DNA of 64,000 nucleotides from Pseudomonas fluorescens (GTDB taxonomy: Bacteria > Pseudomonadota > Gammaproteobacteria > Pseudomonadales > Pseudomonadaceae). The notes under the pieces are model-generated. The model was not told the origin of the DNA, searched no databases, and worked only from the letters and a program-made list of their open reading frames with translations. The position numbers and the translations under genes were made by a program. Positions 43,201-49,750 of the stretch are shown here, piece by piece; position 1 is the first letter of the stretch; each line of letters opens with the position of its first letter. The stretch covers positions 1 through 64,000 of the forward strand of contig NZ_CABVII010000031.1 in assembly GCF_902497995.1 (NCBI RefSeq), read 5' to 3'.

Positions 43201-43936
43201 GCTGTTGCGCCTGGTTGAATCGCTCATCCAGCTCCGCCCGGGCTTGCGGCGCCAGCGGCGTGACCCCGGTGGCCTGGTCCTGCAGCAGCTTGTGGGTTTC
43301 GCGGGCTTCCTTGGTTTTGTCGAAGGCGCGGCGACCCAGACGGGTGTAGAGCGCCGTGTCGGTGAGTTTTTCCAGGAGCTCGCTGCGTTCGTTGTCGTTC
43401 GCCTTGAGGAAGGCACTGAACTCGCTTTGGGCGAGCAGCACCGCCCGGGTGAACTGCTCGAAATTCAGGCCCAGCACCGATTCAAGCTGGATTTTGAATT
43501 CGACTTTCTGGCTGGCCAGCAGCTGATCCTGATCGATATCGCGCAAGCTTTGGCGACTGGCTTGCAGTTTGCCGCCGGCTTTTTCCCGAGCGCGATTGGC
43601 TTCCCAGCGTGCCCGGTAACGTCGGCCGTCTATGCCGACGAAATCCACTTCGGCATACCCTTCACCGGTGCCGCGACGCAGCAAGGTGCGCGGGTCGCCG
43701 GTGCCGATTTCGCCATCGGCGTCCGGCGTTTTGGCCGATGTCTGTGCATTGCTCAAGCGCGGCACAGCGCCGAACAATGCCAGGCACAACGCATCGAGCA
43801 GGGTACTTTTACCGGCGCCAGTGGGGCCGGTAATCGCGAACAGACCGGCGCTGGCCAGCGGTTCAGCGGTGAAGTCGATCTCGAACGGACCGGCCAGCGA
43901 GGCGAGGTTCTTCAGGCGGATCGCGAGAATTTTCAT
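40295..43936 (-). CDS. sbcC: Nuclease SbcC (Rad50-like ATPase subunit)
   Basis: ATPase of the SbcCD complex that opens and cleaves DNA hairpins and protein-blocked ends. The 1213-residue protein has Walker A at the N-terminus (GPTGAGKSTLLDALCLALFG), long glutamine-rich coiled coils, a zinc hook CPVC near the centre (DDQPCPVCGSLEHPYH), and signature LSGGETFLVSLALALG plus Walker B FIDEGFGSLDPESL at the C-terminus. It overlaps sbcD by ATGA upstream and the GST gene downstream. The opposite strand is open for long stretches because of GC-rich, Gln-rich codon use; that is not a gene. Confidence 0.96.
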   Translation of the reverse strand: MKILAIRLKNLASLAGPFEIDFTAEPLASAGLFAITGPTGAGKSTLLDALCLALFGAVPRLSNAQTSAKTPDADGEIGTGDPRTLLRRGTGEGYAEVDFVGIDGRRYRARWEANRAREKAGGKLQASRQSLRDIDQDQLLASQKVEFKIQLESVLGLNFEQFTRAVLLAQSEFSAFLKANDNERSELLEKLTDTALYTRLGRRAFDKTKEARETHKLLQDQATGVTPLAPQARAELDERFNQAQQQLKTQQAQLKQLELQHTWLKDLRQLQDAQHSATEQLTGAQQHWHSLAGERLKLMRLEQLAPQRHQFARKAELTARLTPLAAQIEQYSRQQAELSEQQAQLELSLAAAQTALIEAQRQHSASAPLLRQAFEEQSTLARLNKEAAQSADLKQQAEQACTQGQQRIQGLLEQQQQVAARLQRIAGELEQSTHLAPLSEAWNAYRDRLQQLMLVGNRLNQGQAELAALEQNATRAAEELAAQKQHLEVLYKEVGAEPEAVAEQIQLLGNLLQDNRKQLRAFEELTRLWASQQELDKRGAELQQRQSTAQQERERLTQDGVNTKNQLTVAEQTLTVTRELLERQRLARSASVEELREQLQDDQPCPVCGSLEHPYHQPEALLQSLGRHDESEQATAQKAVDLLKEKLTDLRAEVGGLIAQQREFLQQQEHLTAQQQRLTPSLEAHPLSTPLLAQDRLKRDAWLARQNTQLNQSISQDEQRQSALLTLQQNAARLQQQLRSAETASQQATQHLANQQRELNSDRQRLDEELTAFGTLLPAETLDALRNEPAATFMQLDRQIAQRLQQLDQQRDELGEQQQRQQTLEKEQDRQQTRAQQLEAARQQFTALAEQQQACQQQLTQLLGAHSGAEQWQLQLDQAVEQARTGEATANQQLQNVRTGLVQLAAELKAQQERLLALETEDRDLSGKIADWRALHPELDEGGLEHLLSVDDQQVSELRQQLQQSEKAIEQASVLLQERDQRLLDHQAQHNGNLDAEQLVTALAELQSLSAASEHQCAELRAEQAEDQRRQNANQALAQQIADAYTEYQRWARLNALIGSATGDTFRKIAQAYNLDLLVHHANVQLRQLVRRYRLKRGGSMLGLLVMDTEMGDELRSVHSLSGGETFLVSLALALGLASMASSTLKIESLFIDEGFGSLDPESLQLAMDALDGLQAQGRKVAVISHVQEMHERIPVQIQVRRQGNGLSTLEVK

Positions 43937-45177
43937 GGTTGCTCGCTCTCCATCTGCACGTCCTGCAGCAACTGGGCAAAGTCGTTCAGCGTTTGCTCAT
44001 CGACCTCGCTGCCGTAGCTGTCCTGCCACGCGCGGCTGAACAATTGCTGGGGCGTGAGCTGATCCAGTTCGACCAGCGTCGTGCCGTCATCGACGCCATC
44101 GCGGCTGCCGTTGCCGGCGTATTGCGCGGCGATGCGCACCAGGCGCACGGCTTTGCCATGCAGGGCGCTTTCGACTTGATGGCGCAGGTCGGGTTGCGGC
44201 TCATCCAGACACACCCGCACTTCCAGCCAAGGCTGGCGCTGAACGTCGGCCAGCAGGTCGATGTCCGGCAGGTCGGCCAGTTGCAGCAAGATATCGGCCA
44301 AAGGCGCCGGCCCGATGCGCTGCAGATTCACCGCGCGGGGAATCAGTTTCGGTTCGACGCTGACCAGGGTTTCGCCGTCGAGGATGACGTCGAGAACCTG
44401 ATGCTGATAACCGATCTCGGAAAACGACAGCGGGATCGGCGAACCGCTGTAGCGAATGCGCTCTTCACCGTTGACCTTCTGCGGCTTGTGCAAATGCCCG
44501 AGGGCGACGTAGCTGATGCTCGGCCCGAACAGGCTGGCGGGCAGCGCTTCGGCATTACCGATGATCAGGCTGCGCTCGGAGTCTTCCGACACCGAACCGC
44601 CGGCCATGTGCGCATGGCTGATGGCAATCAGCGCCTGGCCCGGTTTGCGCTTGGCATTGGCGGCTTCGATCAGCCATTCGTGAACCTGGCCGATACCACG
44701 CAGGTAGTTGTCACCCAAATGCGCGCCGGTGACTTCCGCCGGGCGCAGGAACGGCAACGCCAGGCACCAGGCGACGGTTTTGCCCTTGGCATCCGGCAAG
44801 GGCAGCAGCAGCCGCTCGGCGTCGAGTTGACCATCGTCCAGCCACAGCACCCGACCGAGGGCATGGGTGCGCAAACGGCGCATCAACGGCGCGGGCAGTT
44901 CAATGCGCGAGCCGGAATCGTGGTTGCCGGCGATCATCACGATGGTCAGCTTCGGCTGCTGCTCGTGGGCGCTGACGATGAAATCGTACAGGCGTTCCTG
45001 GGCTTTGACCGGCGGGTTGACCGTGTCGAAGATATCGCCGGCGATCAGCAGTACATCGGGCTGATCCAGCTTGAGCTGGCGCAGCAGCCAGTCGAGGAAA
45101 CAACCGTGTTCGAAATCGCGGTCCTGGCCGTGCAGGTTTTGTCCAAGGTGCCAGTCGGAGGTGTGGAACAGACGCAA
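43933..45177 (-). CDS. sbcD: Nuclease SbcD (Mre11-like subunit)
   Basis: Metallophosphoesterase subunit of SbcCD, 414 residues. The N-terminal Mn-binding motifs are TSDWHLGQ (Asp8, His10), AGDIFD, MIAGNHDSG and ISHAHMAGG, followed by the capping domain and C-terminal part. It is the first gene of the sbcD-sbcC-GST operon, so its start (MRLFHTSDWHLG) is unambiguous. The 212 bases upstream separate it from the divergent ABC-F gene and hold both promoters. Confidence 0.96.
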   Translation of the reverse strand: MRLFHTSDWHLGQNLHGQDRDFEHGCFLDWLLRQLKLDQPDVLLIAGDIFDTVNPPVKAQERLYDFIVSAHEQQPKLTIVMIAGNHDSGSRIELPAPLMRRLRTHALGRVLWLDDGQLDAERLLLPLPDAKGKTVAWCLALPFLRPAEVTGAHLGDNYLRGIGQVHEWLIEAANAKRKPGQALIAISHAHMAGGSVSEDSERSLIIGNAEALPASLFGPSISYVALGHLHKPQKVNGEERIRYSGSPIPLSFSEIGYQHQVLDVILDGETLVSVEPKLIPRAVNLQRIGPAPLADILLQLADLPDIDLLADVQRQPWLEVRVCLDEPQPDLRHQVESALHGKAVRLVRIAAQYAGNGSRDGVDDGTTLVELDQLTPQQLFSRAWQDSYGSEVDEQTLNDFAQLLQDVQMESEQP

Positions 45178-45389
45178 GGCGTACTCCGTAGGAAATAAGG
45201 TAATGGCCGCGAGGAAAATGATGGCGGCTAAAGGGCAGAGAGTTTAATGGCAAAAGACCGGGGATGCTGAAAGCTTTGAAAAATTGCCTATCGATCGTGT
45301 GAGGTCGCAGTATGGTAGACAGCAGTCCGAGATGACGAGGCGGATGCTGTTGCACACCATCAGGGAGTTTGAATGTTTAAGGACGCGTC

Positions 45390-46972
45390 ATGACCCAACA
45401 ATTACTTCAACTTGATCAAGTGTCCTTAACCTGCCCGACGGGCGCGTTCTGTTCGATGACTTGAACCACACCTTCAGCACCAGGGCCACCGGCATCGTGG
45501 GCGCCAATGGCTGCGGCAAGTCCTTGCTTGGCCGGCTTCTGACGGGCGAACAACGGCCCACCAGTGGCACCGTGCGTCGCGAAGGGCAGGTTTACGCCGT
45601 GGCGCAGTTACTGGAACCCGAGCGCTATCCCAGCGTTGCCGCGCTGGCTGGCGTCGAACCTGTTCTGGCGGCACTGGATCGCATTGCCCAGGGTAGCGTC
45701 GACGATGAGGACCATGCGCTGGCGGTCGACCAGTGGGATTGCGCCACACGCCTTGAGGCAGAGCTGGAGCAGATCGGTCTGGGCCATTTGAATGCCGACT
45801 CGCGCACCGACACCCTCAGTGGTGGCGAGCGGCAGCGGGTGGCGCTGCTGGGGGCGTGGTTGTCCCGGGCCGACTGGCTCATTCTCGATGAGCCCAGCAA
45901 CCACCTCGATATTGATCAGCAACTCAAGCTCGCGCAGCAGATCGATCGCTGGCCCAACGGCCTGGTGTTGATCAGCCACGACCGGGGCCTTCTGGAGCAT
46001 ATGAACGAAATCGTCGAGCTTTCGCCCCTGGGGTTGGCGGCCTATGGCGGCAACTACAGTCAGTATGCGGCGGCGCGCGAGCAGGAGCAGCAGTCGTTCC
46101 AGTCAGCATTGCAAGGTGAGCGGGCACAGGCCAGGCGCGAACAACGCGAGAGGATCGTGCAGATGGAGCGTCAGCAACGGCGTAATGCCCGCGGCGACCG
46201 TCAGGCCCGCGACAGCAATCAGACCAAGCTGATCACCAACGCCCAGAAAGAACGCAGTGAAAACAGCCAGGGGAAACTGCGCCTCAATCAACAGCTGGCC
46301 CGGGAGCAGCAACAACAACGTATTGCCGAGGCCTGGGCGCGGTGTGCGCCGGACATTCAACGCATGATGCTGTCCCCGGAAAGCGCGGTGCCCCATGGCA
46401 AGCTGATAGTGCAACTCAACGACGTCGTGCTGCCGTTCGGTCACAGGTTGCCGATCAACCTGACGCTGACGGGGCCGATGCGCATGGCGATCCTGGGTGC
46501 CAACGGCAGCGGCAAGTCGACCCTGCTGCAGGTAATCGCCGGCCACCTGCCGGTGCGCGAAGGCGAGCTCATACGCAGTTGCCAGGTCGGCTGGCTGGAT
46601 CAACACGCCGGATTGCAGCACCCCGAGCGCACGGCGGTGCAATGGCTCTACGAGAGCAATCCGCAATTGCCCGAAGCCGAGGCGCGAACCCGGTTGGCGC
46701 AGATGGGGATTGATGCGGACCGTGCGATGCTCAAAACTTGCCAGTTAAGCGGTGGCGAACGCCTGAAAATAGCCTTGGCTGCGCAGCTATATGCACAGCG
46801 ACCCCCGCAATTGCTGTTGCTGGACGAACCGGACAACCATTTGGACCTGCCCAGTCGAATCGCACTGGAACAGATGCTTGATCAGTACCAAGGGGCATTG
46901 ATCGTGGTCTCTCACGACAGCGCTTTTTTACAGGCCATTCATCTGGACGCCGAGTTCCATCTCGGCAACTAG
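45390..46972 (+). pseudogene. ABC-F family ATPase with one-base frameshift near its 5' end
   Basis: ABC-F proteins are soluble twin-ATPase translation factors that bind the ribosome. The main frame (about 503 residues from TTG 45461) has Walker A GANGCGKS, signature LSGGERQRV and LDEPSNHLD in the first half, an Arg/Gln-rich linker, then GANGSGKST, LSGGERLKI and LDEPDNHLD in the second. The natural start, however, is ATG 45390 (MTQQLLQLDQVSL) in another frame, which ends at TGA 45462-45464. The two frames meet at about 45428, where one A appears missing (TTAAC for TTAAAC) so that DQVSL-NLPDGRVLFDDL is interrupted. If translated only from TTG 45461, the protein lacks the first 25-30 residues of NBD1. 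A sequencing error is possible; otherwise probably inactivated. It lies divergent to sbcD. Confidence 0.78.
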
Positions 46973-47289
46973 GCGTCAATTTGGATAAAGCTGCAGCAAA
47001 CTGCGGTCACCCACCGGATCTGCATCGGCACGATGTCCACTGCTCGCTGGTTTCTGGCACAAGCCGTTTGCGCTCCCAATACTACTCTTTGACGCGGTTA
47101 CAGTGGCGATTCAGGAAAAAAGGGCACGGGTGAAACATCGCGACCATGATATTCAGTCTGATCAGCGCCGCCAGGCTGGCTACCAATGGGCTTCCGAAAG
47201 TCTACCGGTTTTGCGTAGAGGTAGACTTTTTCGACGCTGGCAATGGGAGGTACTATGATGAGCTCCTGACGGAAATCGGGAGCACTGCA
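46973..47289. other. Non-coding gap after ABC-F, with batD-3'-end relic at its start
   Basis: 317 bases without a convincing gene. The first part (about 46976-47030) is a relic of the batD tail; see the separate entry. The remainder is ordinary-composition DNA in which only a weak 65-codon plus-strand reading at 47146-47343 exists, overlapping the Rhs end. Confidence 0.65.
46976..47030 (-). pseudogene. Relic of the 3' end of batD
   Basis: Read on the minus strand, the segment codes for ADADPVGDRSLLQLYPN then a stop. The last residues of the real BatD at 51171-51220 are VQAPVGDSGLPPLYPK then a stop. The DNA also matches (GGATAAAGC, CCCACCGGA blocks in the same order and spacing). It lies just after the ABC-F stop, where batD itself would be expected in the ancestral order. 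Confidence 0.75.
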
Positions 47290-48459
47290 TCATTCGATTT
47301 TATAGAAGAAATAACCAGGGCTGATGGTTTCGATGTCGTCTAAGATCTTCCTTATTTCCGATCTGCGCAGGGATAACTCTGGGGGGCGTATATCCTGCAA
47401 AGTATGTAAATACCTGTGTGCTAGAAAGGAGGGTATTCCTGGGAGTGGGTCCCGATAAAGTTTTATTTTTTCGTATTCAAGGTAGTCTAGCTCTATAGGC
47501 GTTCTGTTCTGGTTGGTTAACCGATCTAATATGAGTTTTCCGTTTTTGCTTCTCAAAAATCTTTCATGTGGAGCGTATTCTTTTTCATCTGCGCGTGGGG
47601 CGTTTGATATTTCATAATCTTTTAAGAATTGTGCGCTTCTATCTTTGCGCTCGATGCTCTTCAGTTTTTCTATTTCACGGGTTTTAAATTTTAATTTGTC
47701 TTTAAGTTTTAGGCCTTTTATTATTTTTAGTGGGTTTGCGCTTTTTACTATAGTTTGGTCGATATAAGAGGAGCTTTTGTACGTTACTTTCCGGGTTACG
47801 AGAGATTTTACAAGAGAGAAAAACGAATACTGTCCATTTGGGTCGTGTCTGTTTATCGGATCGCCCAAACAGTACACGTACGCATTTAATCCGCCCTTAT
47901 CAAACGGACTCAAACTGTCAGGGCTGTTAAAACGCATTAGCACTGGATTAAACGCCCGATAGCCATTTCCCAGCAAATAATGTCCAGTCACCGGATCCGG
48001 CCGTTCGCCGTTGAAACCGAGCAGGCTGAGTAATCCGCTTTCAACAGGGCGATGACCATAGGGCGAATAGGCGATGGGCTGAGGTGGATGAGCAGCCTTG
48101 AGCGACTGCATCACCGAACGCTGCTGATCGGTGGCCAGCAGCGTGGAATCGGGCGCATCACCCTCACTTCGCTGTTGCGCCAACAGCTTATCGCCATGCT
48201 GGACAATCGAAAAGCCCATCGCGCCCTGTATCTCGGAGGCCAGCCTGCTTTTGCAGTAAAAGCGCTGGCGCTCGGGGGTAAATGGCAGGGCGTGACTGAT
48301 CAGTCGATCAAGGGGGTCGTAGCGGTATTGGCAGAGTACGGTTTCGCGCGGCGATTTCACGGGTGGTTGCTCCGAAGGCCCGAATTGCAGGCGCTCAGTA
48401 TTGAAGGTTTCGCAATGGTTGGGTACTAGCAGAACTGATAGGTGCGCTTGGGACGTCAA
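47290..48459 (-). CDS. Orphan Rhs repeat-associated core protein with AT-rich variable tip
   Basis: A 389-residue protein of the small Pseudomonas Rhs-core type: a pre-core part (ETVLCQYRYDPLDRLISHALPF, RQRFYCKSRLASEIQGA) and the core at residues 130-209 (IAYSPYGHRPVESGLLSLLGFNGE.., GYRAFNPVLMRFNSPDSLSPF, AYVYCLGDPINRHDPNG). Residues 210-389 are the variable C-terminal tip, lysine-rich (LKIIKGLKLKDKLKFKTREIEK). Its DNA (47290-47832) is far richer in A and T than any neighbour. Tips after DPNG are toxin domains in Rhs proteins; I recognise no known toxin fold. The start is uncertain: TTG 48459 is used because no ATG precedes the conserved part. No transport domains or partner genes adjoin it. 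Confidence 0.75.
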   Translation of the reverse strand: MTSQAHLSVLLVPNHCETFNTERLQFGPSEQPPVKSPRETVLCQYRYDPLDRLISHALPFTPERQRFYCKSRLASEIQGAMGFSIVQHGDKLLAQQRSEGDAPDSTLLATDQQRSVMQSLKAAHPPQPIAYSPYGHRPVESGLLSLLGFNGERPDPVTGHYLLGNGYRAFNPVLMRFNSPDSLSPFDKGGLNAYVYCLGDPINRHDPNGQYSFFSLVKSLVTRKVTYKSSSYIDQTIVKSANPLKIIKGLKLKDKLKFKTREIEKLKSIERKDRSAQFLKDYEISNAPRADEKEYAPHERFLRSKNGKLILDRLTNQNRTPIELDYLEYEKIKLYRDPLPGIPSFLAHRYLHTLQDIRPPELSLRRSEIRKILDDIETISPGYFFYKIE

Positions 48460-48798
48460 AAGTTTGCATTAAAAGAACGAAAAAACGAGGCGCCCATTAG
48501 CCGGTCTCGAGTCAATTTGGCGTTTAACCTTAATACTTTTAGACCGCTCTTTTTTTCTGTTGAATCATCACGTTATGCTCACCTTTGGCACCTGCGATTA
48601 CTCCAGCCCCAATCCGGTATGACCAATAGTGTTCAATCCCTTTTTTTGTGAATAAAAACACGAGTTGGTGGGCGGGAGAGTGGTGGTGCTCGTTGGCAGC
48701 ATTTAGTAATGTTCAGCATCGATCTGGTATTGCCATTATCGGCTCGTAGAGCCAAATGGCAGCCGAGTTCAAGCATGCTGCATTCGGAGGTGGCCGGA
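48460..48798. other. Gap upstream of Rhs and GNAT genes (339 bases)
   Basis: AT-rich DNA carrying the promoters of the divergent Rhs and GNAT genes. Poly-T and poly-A tracts (TTTTTTTCTG near 48549, TTTTTTTGTG near 48642) stand out. No gene is seen. A plus-strand reading from 48709 into the GNAT gene lacks a ribosome site of its own. Confidence 0.55.
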
Positions 48799-49311
48799 AT
48801 GATGATCCGTGAAACCGATATCCAGGACTGGGAGTATTTGAAGTCGATCCGACTGCAGGCGTTGTCCGATTCGCCCATCGCTTTCGGCGTCAGTCATGCG
48901 GACGCTGTCAACTACAGCGATGAGCGCTGGAGGAGCCTCGCCTCGGCGCAACAGGCACCGTATTTCTGGTTGGCCATCGACCAGGAACTGCCGGTCGGGA
49001 TGATCGGCGGTGGCATTGATCGGCAGCGGCGTTTCAACCTGATCGGTATGTGGGTCAAGCATGAACTACGGGGCGGTGGTGTTGCCCAGCGCCTCGTCGA
49101 GGTGCTCAGGGCGCGCGCCTTGTCACTTGGCTTCGAACGCATGGTTCTGGGCGTCTCTCCCTCCAACGCACGCGCTACGAATTTCTACAAGCGGCAAGGT
49201 TTTGTATTCATCGACGAGTTCGAATGGCTGGCCAGCCACCCGGACATCACCGTGCAAACCATGGAGTGGATCGATCCCGCATTTTCAGCGCCAGGGCCAC
49301 CGGCATCGTAG
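48799..49311 (+). CDS. GNAT acetyltransferase with tail grafted onto an ABC-F remnant
   Basis: A GNAT domain of about 160 residues (170 in all). The acetyl-CoA loop is GMWVKHELRGGGVAQRLVEVL, the motif B region is VLGVSPSNARATNFYKRQGFVF, and the N-terminus is MMIRETDIQDWEYLKSIRLQAL. GGAGG at 48786-48790 is the ribosome site; ATG 48799 and 48802 are both possible. After VQTMEWID the reading enters the ABC-F remnant and ends in FSAPGPPAS, so the last ten residues are not native. The gene may still be active since the fold is complete. Substrate unknown. Confidence 0.82.
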   Translation: MMIRETDIQDWEYLKSIRLQALSDSPIAFGVSHADAVNYSDERWRSLASAQQAPYFWLAIDQELPVGMIGGGIDRQRRFNLIGMWVKHELRGGGVAQRLVEVLRARALSLGFERMVLGVSPSNARATNFYKRQGFVFIDEFEWLASHPDITVQTMEWIDPAFSAPGPPAS

Positions 49312-49615
49312 GTGCCAATGGCTGTGGCAAGTCCTTGCTTGGCCGGCTTCTTACGGGCAAACAACGGCCCCCCGGCGGCATCGTCCGCCGCGAAGGGCGG
49401 GTTTACGTCGTGGTGCAGTTACCGCGCAGTTGTATGCACAGCGGCCACCGCAATTGCTGTTGCTGGACGAACCGGACAACCATTTGGACCTGCCCAGTCG
49501 AATCGCACTGGAACAGATGCTTGATCAGTACCAAGGGGCATTGATCGTGGTCTCTCACGACAGCGCTTTTTTACAGGCCATTCATCTTGACGCCGAGTTC
49601 CACCTCCACAACTAG
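49283..49615 (+). pseudogene. Internally deleted duplicate of the ABC-F gene
   Basis: Bases 49283-49422 align without gaps to 45472-45611 of the ABC-F gene (about 17 differences), and 49424-49615 align to 46781-46972 (about eight differences, with a long identical middle). The 1.17 kb between those blocks is missing. The join lies at a short repeat (GCAGTTAC / GCGCAGTT). The stop codon is kept. It encodes only the Walker A end and the last Walker B / switch part, so it cannot be functional. Confidence 0.92.
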
Positions 49616-49687
49616 AGAAAAACCTACGAACGGTCATGCGAACTGACAGTTTTGACAGTATCCGTGGCGGTGAGCCCGCTGCTTAAA

Positions 49688-49723
49688 TGATTCCTGAGCT
49701 TCGCCATTACGGCGCAGGAATCA
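49688..49723. promoter_or_regulatory. Perfect hairpin in the leader before the LPMO gene
   Basis: TGATTCCTG (49688-49696) pairs with CAGGAATCA (49715-49723); an inner CGCC / GGCG pair adds to it. No T tract follows, so it is a leader stem or protein-binding palindrome, not a terminator. A TTGACAG match lies upstream (49652). Confidence 0.45.
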
Positions 49724-49750
49724 ATGGCTCACTTAAAATGGAGAAACATC

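Noticed and set aside
41354..44017. 887-codon plus-strand frame opposite sbcC
   Set aside because: Leucine/glutamine-rich antisense of the SbcC coiled coil; sbcC has intact Walker A, zinc hook and Walker B.
45420..45434. Programmed -1 frameshifting as explanation of the ABC-F split
   Set aside because: The bases around the junction (TCC TTA ACC) are not a canonical X XXY YYZ slippery heptamer and no downstream stem was evident; a simple deletion is more likely.
47146..47343. 65-codon plus-strand frame that could be an Rhs immunity gene
   Set aside because: It overlaps the Rhs 3' end on the opposite strand. Immunity genes of Rhs tips lie downstream on the same strand. No supporting motif or ribosome site seen.
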